From the NCBI RefSeq assembly GCF_000341285.1, contig NW_005178460.1, positions 143,091-207,090 of the forward strand: 64,000 nt of DNA. Direction: 5' to 3'. The DNA comes from Galdieria sulphuraria. Lineage: Eukaryota > Rhodophyta > Bangiophyceae > Galdieriales > Galdieriaceae. The notes beneath the pieces were generated by a model that worked only from the letters and a program-made list of their open reading frames with translations, had not been told where the DNA came from and made no database searches. Numbering within the stretch: the stretch's first letter is position 1; each line of letters begins with the position of its first letter. Below, piece by piece: positions 49,079 to 61,302 of this stretch. The position numbers and the translations under genes are program-made.

Positions 49079-50606
49079 ATGCTCATTTTGGCGCCACTAT
49101 CATTGAGTAAAATGATGGCTTCTACTCCGACTGCAATGGAAGGTTCGACTTCGGATGGTTCGTCTGGTAGTAATAATAGCAGTAATAGTGGAGGCGCGGT
49201 AACTGCTGAAGTGAGATATATTGAAGAAACACCTGTACAAAAATTAAACGACGAAATTGCACAACTTGGTAGTGTGATAAGAAGAGATATTCCTCGTTCT
49301 TTTTCTTGTGGAGAAACACCTGTGAATGCAGCCGTCAGTTCAAACAGTAGGAAGCGAAGAGACTCAGGAAACGATGGAGAACTGTACAGAAGGTCGTTTG
49401 GTTCGAAATACAAGGGTAGCAACTACAAGGGGCCAGACCTTTCCAAATTATTGCCTTTTGTGGATGCTAGCGTTCCCATTGTGATAGATGACGAACCAGC
49501 ACCACCTGCAGCAGTAGCTGACGATTATGACGGTTGGAGCGCGTTGGTTGATAGTTTCTACTCAGGGGTGGGGAAGACCAACAACAAGTTGTCTACTTCG
49601 TTAGGTGGGGGTTGTCGAAGAGGAAAAGGAGGATCTTTGGCAGAGCGTTTTAAAGTACCTATACTACGAATACTGTTCCTTTCCAAGCTTGATGGAAACT
49701 GTTTTGATGGGACACATTTAACGAGATGGATCATAGCGAGAAAGCTGGAGCATAGTATTGATTTGATCGCTATCTTGGGATATTCAAGTCAACAAAGTGA
49801 ATATCCCGTATCATCAGTTGAGCTACAAGAACGAGCTATCCAAGGAGACCTTTCTGTTAATATTAGTCTGTTAGAAGGTATCTGTCCACGTGTAGTAAGT
49901 ATTATGTTCTTTTGAATGAGAATTCAAGTTCACTAGCGTCAAGGTGTTCGTTCCAGGGCCGTATGATCCCAATTTATTTCGAGTTACTCGTTCCGCAAAT
50001 AAGACAAAAGATCGTCGGTTGCATTTGACGAACAATAGCTATCATTTATATCGTCATGGCTTAAAGTTAGCTGATGACTTACTTTTGGTAGACCCTGCCT
50101 CATTTCGACACGATTATCTATCCAATTATCAACCTTTTTTGGTTTGTAAAGATTGGAACATTTGGAACTTTCATGCATTGCATCGTTTAAGTGGACAAAT
50201 AATTCCTTGGAATGAACAAAAAGAAGGCAATTTTCGCAATTCTATGGAAACACCATTATTGCATGCCAACGAGAAAACACAGAAACAGAGTAGCTTAGAA
50301 AATAATGTAAAAAGAAATGAATTGGAAGATATTGGAATAATAGCAGTGATGAGCTGTGAGAAGAAGCAAGGGTTTGTGTCATTGGATCCTATTTGGGCTA
50401 ACATTTTAAAGCCTCGCTGTTTGTTTTGTGTTGAATATGGAAATGATGAACCGGAAATAGTCTGGACTTGTCCAGAACATAAACAAGCCAATATTTATGC
50501 TGGAAATTTTAGTAGAAATGGTGAGTTTGTTATGGTAGAGATTACTCGTAGCTGGCAATCTCCTTATCGCTGGATGATTCATTCTGTACAGAAATTGAAA
50601 TTGTAA
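49079..50606 (+). CDS. Metallophosphoesterase-fold protein without metal ligands, polymerase B-subunit-like
   Basis: Two exons joined at CPRV/VFVPGPYDP. The N-terminal 170 residues are low-complexity and Ser/Gly-rich. The C-terminal part follows the calcineurin-like fold: PILRILFLSKLDGN at the first strand, IDLIAILGYSSQ at the second, NISLLEGICPRVVFVPGPYDP at the third, then LHLTNNSYHLYRHGLKLADD. The expected DxH, GD and GNHD metal ligands read as KLD, GY and GPYD, so catalysis is unlikely. Inactive MPE domains of this type occur in B subunits of DNA polymerases, whose VPGPxDP motif is similar. The true start may be the ATG at 49112. It begins only 17 bp after SEC6. Confidence 0.6.
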
Positions 50607-50843
50607 CTGATAAATGAATATATCTCAATACAAGTTTTAAATAATGACAAATGTCTCAACATATATCTTAAGTTGTAATGGCATACAATATATGAAATTG
50701 GAGTTATCTTTACATTATCAAAATAATGAGTAGAATAGTATAGGCAGCTCGAAACAATCAAAAACAATTCGAATAGACAAAATGCACAAGTTTGTAACAA
50801 TGTAATCGAAGAATATGGAAATCCAATCCACAATTGAGTCCAT

Positions 50844-52211
50844 TTATTCAATCACGTCTTCTTCCTCCAATTCTTCATCCTTAGATGACGGAAACAAGTT
50901 TTCTTCTTCTTCTATTTCCTCTTCATCAAAATCCACATCATCTACAATCCATTTCGGTATACGTTTTGAAGATGTTACTTGTCTTTGTTCCTTCTCTTGA
51001 ATATCATCTTGCTCCCAGTCGAGTTCAGGATTCATGGCATCCACAACATTCTTGTTCGCATGACTTCTTTCTTCATTCCATTCTTCCAAAGCCACACTGG
51101 AATCTTCTCCTGGTTGCAAATCCCTTTCAAATATGATGCTTCCATCTTCATTATATGACACAATACGACGCCTATACTGCGGTTCCGACTCTTTGTTTGA
51201 AGAAGTTTTTTTAGTCGAGGATTTCTTCTCTTTCCATTGCTTCTCCTTTCTATCTTCTGTGTTGGATTGCTTTGGTAATGGTTCATATCCTCCTGTTCCT
51301 TTACGCATTCTTATTTCATTCCTAACAAACATCAACTTGTGTCCTTTTGCTTTTCGTTTCAATGCAAAATGTTCCTTTTGTCCGGTAGATAAACCAGTTT
51401 TTATATAGTCCATTTGTCTTGTCAGTAAGTTGGCTAAACGTTGATTCTTCTGACGTTGTTCTAAGAGGTTTGAAAATACAGAAACTGTACTTTTATCGAC
51501 ATCCTGATGATGTATTCTGCACATTGTATCTTTAGCATTATTGCATTGAGTCTTCCATGTAGAAACGAATGGAATTCCTCTTTCTCCATATTTCCATTTG
51601 ACAATGATTATGAACTCTTCAAGAAGTATCTTTGTTGCTTCAATAGAAATGTTTTCGGTCATCATTACTTTCCTTGGAAACGTCATCACATCATACATGG
51701 TTGACAACTTTCGATAAGAAGTTGGACGATGGAAATTTCGACAGTAACTTTTGTATAGCAAAAGCTGTGAAAATATCCATTGCTTCATATTGAACATTGG
51801 AATGATACAAAAGGAACAAGGCAAAGACCTTTTAACTCCAGTCTCTCCATGAAGACTACTAGTCTTTGACACCCTTAACCTCCATCTATCCATAGGTAAA
51901 CGGAACTTTCCCAATTGTCTCTCTCTTCGAGCTGCTCTTATCTACCGTGATTCTTTCAATAAACAAGTGAAACATAACGTATTGTTCTATACCTCTGAAT
52001 CGGCCAATCTGATTCTCAAACTCTGAACTATTTTGTCCTCCTTTTCTTTGGAAAGCTTCTTTCCATTATTCCAAGGAATCGATTCTGTTCGTGCTGCGTA
52101 TATCGTTGCTTTGCTTTCTGTTGTATGGACTTGTTTTGATTTCTTTATTGTAGTTGGAGCTTTAGTAACCGTTTCACAAGTAGCAACAGTGACAGCACTA
52201 GTTGTTTGCAT
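50844..52211 (-). CDS. Acidic-tailed protein of unknown function
   Basis: Not recognised. Exon 1 (ATG 52211 to about 51992) and exon 2 are joined in phase at LADSE/IRAARRERQLGKFRLPMDRWRLRV. Total about 435 residues. The centre is helical (ENISIEATKILLEEFIIIVK; SNLLEQRQKNQRLANLLTRQ) with basic stretches (FALKRKAKGHKLMFVRNEIR). The C-terminal 60 residues are extremely acidic (VDDVDFDEEEIEEEENLF; SSKDEELEEEDVIE). A basic centre with an acidic tail suggests a nuclear protein, for example a transcription or chromatin factor; SNAPc-type subunits were considered but not supported. Confidence 0.62.
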
Positions 52212-52611
52212 ACCAATCTATGGAATAGAAAATAAATAGACGTGCTTTGTAAGTAGTTACTTCATAAGAATGACCCCAACACTGCGTACCTTGTTCTTAT
52301 TGATTCTTTGAACAAAAGGAGCACGAAAAATATTATGGTTGTCGCACAAGTGCCACACGAGTATTGGATAAGAGCCAAACGAAATCATATCAAATATACT
52401 TCGACTTGGTGCAACTCGAAATCAAACTTTGATTTTTCTTATAAATTCAAGTTCGAGAATACTATTTTTATAACATATTTGTTCCAAGTAAAAGGTTTTC
52501 ATCAAAAAGAAGCCATTTTTCCAATTTTGCAATGGAATCTATTCTTCGGTATATCGTTTTATATTACTTTCATATGAATAAAGTGATACTCAACAAGACT
52601 AATATAAAACT
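52212..52611. other. Spacer between two minus-strand genes
   Basis: About 400 bp holding the promoter of the acidic orphan gene and the 3' end of eIF3c. An 89-codon plus-strand frame (52308-52577) starts with TTG, has no recognisable domain and is AT-rich. Nothing else was recognised. Confidence 0.6.
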
Positions 52612-55600
52612 TCAACTAGCTGCAGTTCTACTTTTGACCCAATTTTCTGTTGTACTCAACTTTCTATTTCCACCAGCATTCATCCAATGAGAAGCAGTTT
52701 TTAAAAACTCTTCACGTTCTTCAGTCTTCAACATTTGTCCACCCGATCGAGCATCCAATAATCGTTCATTATAGTCTATCAATTGACTGCATTTCTCCGT
52801 AAGTTGCAAACATAAAGACTGTAAATGATTAGGTTCCCATCTCTTAATAAGCACACAACCACTCGGTTGGTCCCAACTGGCTTGTAACTCTTCATTCATA
52901 ATCATTTTACTAATTAGAGAATGTACTCGAGCAGGAGATAATTCAAACCATTCAGATAGAAATGCAACACTCAAGGAATCAAAGTAACTAGCATAAGAAT
53001 GAATAAAGGTGCGTAAACCTTCCACTTGAATCAAATTTCTCCAGGTTTGTAAAATAGATTGAGCAGAAGCAACATCGATAGACTCCCAAGCTCGAATACT
53101 TGCAATATCAGTTGATAAGCATATTTCCAATGTAAAACGATACAAAAAAGCACGTGAAGCAGACATTATATAATCTCTCGTATTTTCTGGAGGTGAAGGA
53201 TATGCTTGCCTGATGGAATTTCTTAAGAAATGTTGGAAAACTCTCGAATAAATCTTTCTCTTCTGAGGAGCTTCATTCTTAGCTTCCGCACGAGTCAATG
53301 AAGGAATCTCAATCACCATTGCCGCTATCAAATGTGCCATTTCAATAAAGTCAACGGGTAAGTACATATGATAAGGAATTTGATAATTTCTTTCCAAACG
53401 TTCTTGTTCAAGAGTTTTTTCATGTCCACGTTGTTGTACAATACCTTGCGCTAATAACTCTTTCAAACGAGCAACTGTACTACTACCAAGTCCTGTATGC
53501 ACTGGAGTACACAATTCTTGTAAACAATACAAAGTTTCTTGAGCTAACCCGTGACGAAATGCACATAATCCTAATTGTGCCATAGTTCGATTGAAAAGAA
53601 TCTGAGAATGACATTATTCCATTATTTCCATCAAGAATATATAAAACAACTTACTTGCAAAGGTAATTCTAAAAGTCCAATACTTTCTTGTAAATGACTC
53701 ATCAACAACATATCTCGAGCTTCATAATATCGATTTTCTAAGGCATGATGATAAATTTGACATAAAATGACGATGGATTTGAGATTTTCTGAGCCATAAC
53801 GATAAACCAACACTGCCAAACGTAATAAAGCTTGTTCGCCTTTAAGAGGACGTTGATGAATCGGCAACTCTGGAATATCTAACAGCAAAGACTCATCTTG
53901 TGTTTCATTTAGATAAACCAATCCGGATAATACAGGATCTTCATCATGGATGACTTGCAATTGTTTCCTAGTCTTTTGTAGAGATGCTTGAATCATTCCT
54001 ACAATCAAGTCATCAGGTTTATAATATAAATGTTGAATTCGTCTACAGGCAATTCTTGCAGCTCTATCCAACTCTTCTTCTTTTTCAAAATAAGTTTGTG
54101 CCTTGGCAAGCAATTTTAACAAGACAAATTCATCTTTGAGTCTATCCACATATTCAGGTAAATAAGCATCTATTCCTTGCCAAGCTCGAAAGAGATCATC
54201 ATCCATACGTTCCAAAAGTGTGGCTATATCTCCTCGAACGCACTTCCGCTTGTCATTCTTATCACCATTCGTTTCAGATTCTATGGACTCTTCTATTTGA
54301 CTCGTTGTTTTATCTCCTCTTATAGGAACTGACACATCTAAAGTTTCCGTGGAAGGATGATTCACTACAAAACGCACTTGGGTTTCATGTTCAAAAGCTA
54401 AGTTCAAAATTTTTTCAATACACTGCACACAATTACGCCAATTCTCCTGAGACATATATCCTATTGACAATGGAGTCATATCAAAGTGTGTCGAAACGAT
54501 TTGAAATAAAATCTCCATTTCTTGTACTAATGTCTTGGCTACTTTCAATAACATTTCCAATTGCAACAGACTCTCCCTTTTACTAGTTCCTTTTCGACCT
54601 CTAGTGGCAATGATTTCCACAAGTTTCTGATCTATTGCAGATTCTGACAAATCCTCCGTAATACCGAAATCTTTAGAAGCTATGGCAGGTATATTATCAA
54701 AAGTTTCTTTGAAACTGGATACAAAGGTTATCAACAAATCGATAGTCAAAATACAATTCATACCTTTGTCCAGACTGCTGAAGAATCTGTGATTTGGACT
54801 TTTTTCTCTCCTTATGTGACGTGGCTTGTGAGCCTTTAGACAAACCACTTGTCTTTAGTAACCACTGACTACCTACCAAAAGGTGTTCAACTAGCTGTGT
54901 CAAACAAACAACAGAAACTTACCTCCTGAAGTAGCTGGCTTCGCTTGTTCCGAATCTCCCAAAGATTCTGCTTCCGAATCGTCCCAAGACTCATTGGCTT
55001 CACTTTCTTCTTGCTCTTCATCAACTCCTTCACCAGTACCTTCGTCTTCGTCGTGGAGATCTTCTCCTGGAATAGCACCTGACTCTCTAAATTTTCTAAT
55101 ATATTCTTCCCACTCTCTATTGTTCTTTTTAAGACGTTGCTTTACTGCATTGAAAGCTTTGGTATTTGTCTTGGAAAGTTTTTTATCTTTGTTTTCTGCC
55201 GTCTTATTCAGAAAGTCCTCCAACAAGACGATAGCACCTCAAAGAAAGCCAATCAACATTTTGCAGAAAAAAACAACCACTTTACACATACTTATATAGG
55301 CTTTGGGAGGTTCCTTTCTACTTTCACTCAAAACGTCAACCTTGTAGAATTTTTGAAGTTGTCTGTTGAGAGCATCAAAGTCGGACTGAATTGAAATCCA
55401 GTCACTTATTTTGATGTGATTCTTTAGTTGTTGAATGATCGACAAAAGAGCCTCTTGTTGTTTGGTCCTTGCTGAACGAACAACTCTCTTCTCTTCACCT
55501 TCTTCCGAGTCACTGTCTCTCAAATACCGTGCCAATCTTTCACCCACTTCGAAACCTGTTGCTTTGTTTCCATCGTTAGATTCTGCTTCAGAAGATTCGT

Positions 55601-55688
55601 CTCCTGAAACATAAGAGTCTTCAGTATGTTCAGAACGTTCAGACTCTGAAGAGGAAGTATCTCCCGTGGCAAAGAAACGCGACGTCAT
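52612..55688 (-). CDS. EIF3C: Eukaryotic translation initiation factor 3 subunit C (eIF3c)
   Basis: Core subunit of eIF3, which bridges the 43S pre-initiation complex. Start ATG 55686-55688 (MTSRFFATGDTSSSESERSE). About five exons. The N-terminal acidic region and the ISDWISIQSDFDALNRQLQK segment are typical, followed by a conserved REWEEYIRKFRESG and the IIATRGRKGTSKRESLLQLE block. The middle has LLERMDDDLFRAWQGIDAY and EYVDRLKDEFVLLKLLAKAQTYFEK-type helices. The PCI domain is at the C-terminus (FLSEWFELSPARVHSLISKMIMNEELQASWDQ). About 920 residues, normal for the family. The identification is secure. Confidence 0.95.
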
Positions 55689-56050
55689 TACCCACGATGA
55701 TCGAGAAAAGTCTTTGAATTATAAAGCACAATACAAAATGAACCGTCTCTATCCATTTTGAGAAGTTTGTCTATCACTCTGACACTTGTAAGAAATAGAA
55801 TATACTGATGTGAGAAAGGATATGACAATAGCCTCTATTCTTTCTAGACAAATAGTGTTAAGAAACTTGTCCAATGTATTTTATTGAAATCCTCCAAAAA
55901 GAAAGAAAGAGAACCAACTCAACACATTTTGGCGATAATATTCTTCCAAAGAGTTGTCTATTCATTGGCCACAGAGATATTGTGCTATCATCTTTTAACT
56001 CAAGGATAACTTTGTGCCAATCCAATTCCATTTTTGGAGTCGTATCGTGA
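55689..56050. other. Divergent promoter region of eIF3c and the GNAT gene
   Basis: About 360 bp. A minus-strand open frame overlaps the start of the GNAT gene but shows no domain. It contains ACATTTTGGCGATAAT near 55924-55939, related to the recurring ATGGCG/TTGGCG elements. No RNA gene was recognised. Confidence 0.55.
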
Positions 56051-56686
56051 ATGACAAGTGCATATGGTCCACTTGACACTACACCAGAATGGATGGAAAG
56101 ACAAAAAGTATTGGATCGTCTGATTCCTCTGAGTAACTTGTATTTAAGGGATGCAACTCCTGTTCGTATTGTCCAGTTGCGCAGAGAATGTACAAAGTTA
56201 TGTGAACAAGCACAATTATTGCTCAACTTGGAAATAGAAGCAGGGTCCTATCCTCAAGACAAAACGCTGGATATGGAAGGATTTTGCAACTACTATCTTT
56301 CCTATTTTGCTTTTGCCTGCATAGAGGATGTCGAACACCATAATGACGATTCCGTCGATTTGTTGGGAAGCTTTTACATTAAGCCCAACTTTCCTGGAAG
56401 AAGTAGTCATATTTGTAACACTGGTTTCTTAGTGCAACCCCAATGGAGAAGAAAAGGAGTTGGTTCTGTGATGGAAAAGGCGTTTAGTTGGTTATCTTTC
56501 CAGCTATTCTTTCGTGCGGCATTTTTCAATCTGGTGTATGTTGATAATGAAGCTTCTGTTGGATTTTGGAAAAAACATGGATATCAAATAGTCGGCGTCA
56601 TTCCCTGTGCAAAAAAGGTGAAAAGAGATGATGGTACCATCAGTTATGTAGATGCGTTGAACATGTTTAAAGAATTCTGTCCTTAA
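56051..56686 (+). CDS. GNAT-family N-acetyltransferase
   Basis: Acetyl-CoA-dependent acyltransferase of unknown substrate. One exon of 211 residues from ATG 56051. The acetyl-CoA-binding motif A is GFLVQPQWRRKGVGSVMEKAF (Q/RxxGxG/A as RRKGVG), and motif B is YVDNEASVGFWKKHGYQIVG with the Asn often used in the GNAT fold. The N-terminal 90 residues are helical (LRRECTKLCEQAQLLLNLEI). The fold is clear. Similar single-domain proteins in fungi and algae are annotated only as GNAT, so the substrate is not inferred. It is the last intact housekeeping-type gene before the gene-poor flank. Confidence 0.85.
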   Translation: MTSAYGPLDTTPEWMERQKVLDRLIPLSNLYLRDATPVRIVQLRRECTKLCEQAQLLLNLEIEAGSYPQDKTLDMEGFCNYYLSYFAFACIEDVEHHNDDSVDLLGSFYIKPNFPGRSSHICNTGFLVQPQWRRKGVGSVMEKAFSWLSFQLFFRAAFFNLVYVDNEASVGFWKKHGYQIVGVIPCAKKVKRDDGTISYVDALNMFKEFCP

Positions 56687-58357
56687 GCATATTCATTGAT
56701 GTTATATGCTCAAAACTTACAAAAAAGGAATATTTCTCCACTCGTTTCTGGACCATCAGTCAATCATCACACAACTTAGATCATCAAGTATATGGAGAAG
56801 ACGTATTATATTGATTGTAATGCATATTAGAATGCGAAATGCAAATATCTCACCCAAAGTCCGCATAATGACGACTAACTCTTGAAAGATAAAAAATGAT
56901 GTTTAGAGAAATGGTTCTGGCTTGTTTCAATCATTGCTTGAAATGTTATCTCTTGAAAGCATAAGGCTAATGTTATTGTTTGATAGTTTGACTGTACTTA
57001 TCTTGAACTTGTTCACATTCTCAATGACAAACAGAAAATGTACAACAAAGGCACTATGTATCCGGAAATTATTCTTTTGAATAGAAACATCGACTGGATA
57101 TTATTACTTGGTCACATAATTGTTTACTGAAATAGAAAAGAATGCAACTCGAACTATCTTGTTGTAGAGACAATTTATTCGGAGTCCATCCAACTTGTTC
57201 AATTCATTGCTATGTCTATGCTATATTCCCTAATTGTCATTTCAATTTATTATTCGTATTCCTTCCTAGTCTTGTAATATATAAGGTATCCTTAACTGAG
57301 TCCAAAGTCTTAGCTACTATCAGATAGTCTAACCGTTGGGACTGTGTTAGGATACATTATTGTCTATAACCATTCACAAAATAAACAGATCAATAGCATC
57401 CGTGTCACTCTAGTGTTTTAAGTTGATTGAATAGAAGTATTCAACTTTATTCTTATTGAACTCTTGAAAATATTCGATTGATATGAATATAAGCCTTGAA
57501 AAAATTTTGGCAATATAGTAAAATGTAGCTTGTTTGTACTAACAACTGACTATAGCTATTTGTCATAATTCTGGTGCTGCACTATTTTCAACGTTCCAGC
57601 ACGTTGTCATGGAATCCTTAGTCGAACCGAAATAGTGTATTCATGTTACATTCTTATAGCTTAAGTTTCGTTTGCAATGCAATTCTGTGTGATTTCTTTC
57701 AATTCAAATGACCAAGTCGATCCTAATTGTCAAACACAATTCCATACCTTAACATCACATAGTACAGTAGAAACTGGAGAGATTCAATATTCTCTATTTA
57801 CTTCTTTCTTGATTGAATTTGCCAAAGAGCCTCATGTCTTCAAGTAGCTAAGAAGACAATCTATCAGAATAAGAAGAATTCAAGTATTATTATGAAGGTT
57901 TGGGTATAACCGTTAAAAAGCGACTTTTTGAGAATTTTGCGACATATTGTTTCCGACAGTTGTGACCCTTTTGTTTTGAATAGCGAGTATGCTAAAAAGT
58001 AACTTTATTGTCACATTGTCTCTATACCTTTGAGTGATCATGTGTCCACATGATAGGGTTACGTCCGTGCTCAGAATTCTAATCTCACAATTTCACAGGA
58101 AAAGTACATCGAGACAATATTTTCTAACGAGTTTGTTTGCTGCAAATAGTTCCACAGCAAGTATTATATCATCTATCGAATACATAAAGATTATTAGACT
58201 CCAAGGACATTTTGGTGTAAAGCCTAATATAATGTCCTGAAATATTGTGAATGTCGATTTTATATCAATCCAACTGGTATCCGATAGAAGGAGCTTCCTC
58301 CAAACTTTATTTAGTCTTATCAAGACTCCATATAATGGATATCCTCCTATTCCAAAG
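56687..58357. other. 1.7-kb gene-poor AT-rich stretch
   Basis: No gene supported. It contains a short hairpin near 57421-57446 (AGTTGATTGAATA and TATTCAACT arms). A minus-strand open frame at 58093-58386 lacks an ATG; it could be decayed coding sequence (FQDIILGFTPKCPWSLIIF). No tRNA, snRNA or tandem repeat was recognised. Confidence 0.55.
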
Positions 58358-58750
58358 TTAGTCAGAAAACTCTTTAGTAATGCCAATAAGCAGTGTGGCT
58401 ATTACGATGGGATCATTGATACCCATGCGAAGTAACAAATCTTCACTGAGTCTAGAAAGCGAAACTCTGCCAAACCTTGAGAGTTTCCTAAAACAATAAG
58501 CAACATCTTCTTCAGAAAAACCACAACGTTCTCTTAGGAAAGTATTCCAATCAAATGATGAAGACAAAGAACTGGATGCTGCAACCCTTTGTTCGCCTCG
58601 TGTATCTTCTTCTTCCACTTGCATAGCACTTTGAAAACTTTCCATTTGCATCCTATTCTCCTCATTTGTTCTCCGTCCTATATGTTGAGCCACTCCTAAA
58701 GTAACATTTGATTGCTCAGCTTCCAAAGATGAAACATATTCATTGGACAT
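58358..58750 (-). CDS. Small SAM-domain-like protein
   Basis: One exon of 130 residues from ATG 58748-58750, starting 20 bp after the broken ATPase gene on the same strand. The N-terminal half is Glu/Gln/Ser-rich and probably disordered. The C-terminal half, FDWNTFLRERCGFSEEDVAY, then LSRLSEDLLLRMGINDPIVI, has the five-helix pattern of a SAM domain (helix, FxE, LxxLxExDLxxMGI, ATL). SAM domains mediate protein oligomerisation. Its tight coupling to the ATPase suggests it was either a partner gene or the separated C-terminal domain of it. The function is not known. Confidence 0.55.
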   Translation of the reverse strand: MSNEYVSSLEAEQSNVTLGVAQHIGRRTNEENRMQMESFQSAMQVEEEDTRGEQRVAASSSLSSSFDWNTFLRERCGFSEEDVAYCFRKLSRFGRVSLSRLSEDLLLRMGINDPIVIATLLIGITKEFSD

Positions 58751-58770
58751 CGATTCAAATAAGTTTTACA

Positions 58771-60841
58771 TCATACTGAAAAGTATTTACTGAACTCTTC
58801 TCGGCTTGCCTTGTCAATTTTCCTCAAAATATCGAAATTTTCTCTTCCAAAGAATCGTTCAAGGTTCTTTTGGGAAACAATTACCAACTGCAGGCATGAT
58901 CGACTACTTTCATTCAAAATTGACCCTGCAGAATGTTCAGTAACCAAATAACTTGCATCTTCAACAGAGAAAAAAACAGATCGATCATAATTAGTATATG
59001 CTATCACCACAAACTGAAAACAAAGTTGAACAGATGAACAAGATTCGTAATTCAAAACGGAAACAACTTCCTTCAAAAATTTTTTGGCTTCCTCCTCAAT
59101 ATCTCTCTTCGAAAATTCACTTTTGTGATAAAATTTGAATGAAAATCCAACAACATAACGTGTTTGTCCATTATGGAATACAACATATGCATCAGGGCCA
59201 CTCGAATTGCCATCCTTTGGAACAAAAATACCACAACGTTGTAAATATTTTCCATAATGATCAGAAAATGAATCAGAGACATCTCTCAAGATGGGTATAT
59301 CATTAGATTTTGTTGATTCCATAGAATAAGAAACATTGTCCTGTTCAATAAAAGAGCCCTCGAAAATTCCTGGAATAGCAGAATGTACAATAGGCGAGGA
59401 ATTAGAATGAAGAAAAGTTAATAAGCGAAAGCGAAAGATCTTCATAAATACAAATTCAAAGAAGACTCCCTTTGCTGTTGAAGTGTCGGGAATATAACTA
59501 AACGGAGATAAAGAAAAGAGTTCAGTAGCCTCACGGAAAAAGTTATAGTTGCTATGAGCTCTCAATATAAATTCACAACAACCAATCTTGAATTCGGTCC
59601 CCATATCAACCCCGTCAGTTTCACAAATTTCAAAGTAAAACCCAAAAGTTGCAACCAAGTCCATCAAATAAGTTCTCGTTCCACATAGAGTAATTACAAA
59701 GTCAATTGGAAAAATTGTTCCGAGCTGATAATTCAAAAAGACAAATTCATATCGAAGAAGGGTTGCGGAATCTAGTATCTCTGGAATAATAAACGTTAAC
59801 GAATGTAGTAGTAAAGACCGGAAGACACCATCTAACAAAACTTCCATATTGTCGTTGTTGATAGCAGGTTGCGACAAATCTGCAACTTTCCGTACTAGGG
59901 CAAGTAAAGTATTCCTTACAATCAACGGGATACCCCCTGTCTTCTTTTTTCAACAATTCTACGAATCGATGTCGTAAATCATCCGAGAGCAATAACCAGT
60001 CCTTCAAGGACTTTCCATCATAAGTTGCCAGCTCAAGATATTCGTTAATATCATGGAGATTAAAGGGATTCAACCGCAACATATGGAGACTCACTCTACT
60101 GGAGCGAGTATCAGACAAGGGGGCCGAGATTTCAGCAGTTCGACCTGCCAAATAGACAATTACCTTCCCTATAATCAACAAATCACGTAAAATGCGGAAG
60201 AAGTTCCGAAAAGGTACATATTTTGGGTCAGACTCGATGAACTGTTCCTCGCCGAGTTCACTATAGTATTTAGTGAGGTAACTCAGGTGGCTAAGTTCGT
60301 CTATCATCAAAAATAAATATTGTTTCTCAAATTGTTCGAGAAGATAATCTATGGCATCGTCCAAGTTGAGTTCCCTGATTATCGTTGAAGCAACGTGTGC
60401 GGCATCTTTTCTTCTTCCATTTTGTCGATAAGCGTTCAAAATTATATTATATAACAAAGCCTATAGAAACCTTGGAAAAGGAGCACCAAAAAAGCTCTCT
60501 CTTAGTTCTAAGATAACTGACAAAGTTTGTTCCGCAAAGTGTTTCCAAGGCACCTTCAAAGCACTCGGTTGGGGGTTATCGTTTGAACTGTGTAATTGTT
60601 GAAAAGTCTGTGCATTGGAACACTCACGCTCTGCAAAAATATTCAAATAGACCAAAAAGTTTTGGCCTACAAATGTTTTGCCGGCTCCATAAATATGCGG
60701 CGCAAAACAGCAAGCCGGGCGATTGAACGAAGGCCCACCGTACGCCTTCTCCGAGAACTGAAAAAGAAACGTCTGTATAATTGTCCTGACGTCCTCTTCC
60801 CTATCAATTTGTGGTTCTTTTAAGCGGTATATTGGTTGCAT
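58771..60841 (-). pseudogene. Disrupted P-loop ATPase gene with nuclease-like C-terminal region
   Basis: Reads from ATG 60841 as MQPIYRLKEPQIDREEDVRT. An ATPase domain has a P-loop IYGAGKTF (the usual first Gly is His) and Walker B LFLMIDELSHL, then GKVIVYLAGR and GGIPLIVRNTL. The frame is broken twice: an in-frame TAG at 60461-60463 and a one-base excess in an A6 run (59945-59950 on the plus strand), after which the second frame continues. A C-terminal segment GPDAYVVF, then YVVGFSFKFYHKSEF, resembles a PD-(D/E)xK nuclease core with a Ser in place of the middle acidic residue. The layout recalls RHS/Crinkler-type NTPase-nuclease proteins. Alternatives are an unusual intron at the TAG or a sequencing error at the A6. 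Confidence 0.6.
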
Positions 60842-61083
60842 TATCCAAAGACTGATACAACTCGAAACTTTCAACAACGAATGACCTAAACACAAATTGT
60901 AAATTGGACAAATTGATAATGTTTTTCAAGAGTTTCCAGGGCGGCTATACAGTTACTTTGGATATCGTTAAGTTGGTTTATGACACTTTAGCCACTTCAA
61001 ACCTATCGAGGGATTAAAGTTATAAAAATGAAATTTCGGAATTTAAACCTCTCTTTGAACATATTTCAAGCTTTGAATTGTTT

Positions 61084-61302
61084 CTATTGTAACAGTCCCA
61101 CCTTTTCCTTTGAGACGTTGAGCTCCACTTGGCTTGTATTGTCTTTTTGGATTGTCCAATATTGAATACCTCTGTTACCTTTATATACTCCATTCAAGAA
61201 ATATCGTTGTTTAAACTCTGGTATTCCTTGGAAATTCGCTGTTTGCGTTTCGAGGAAATAACCAAGGCAATGGATTCCAAATAACTCAAGGTCGTGAACC
61301 TT
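61084..61302 (-). pseudogene. Coding remnant of unknown family
   Basis: About 70 codons, bounded upstream by in-frame stops, with protein-like sequence: LELFGIHCLGYFLETQTANF, QRYFLNGVYKGNRGIQYW and DNTSQVELNVSKEKVGLLQ, then TAG at 61084-61086. No start codon or splice site frames it. The family was not recognised. Confidence 0.45.

Noticed and set aside
50580-50850. Small minus-strand open frame after the phosphoesterase-like gene
   Set aside because: No ATG context, hydrophobic AT-rich composition and position in a convergent 3' spacer.
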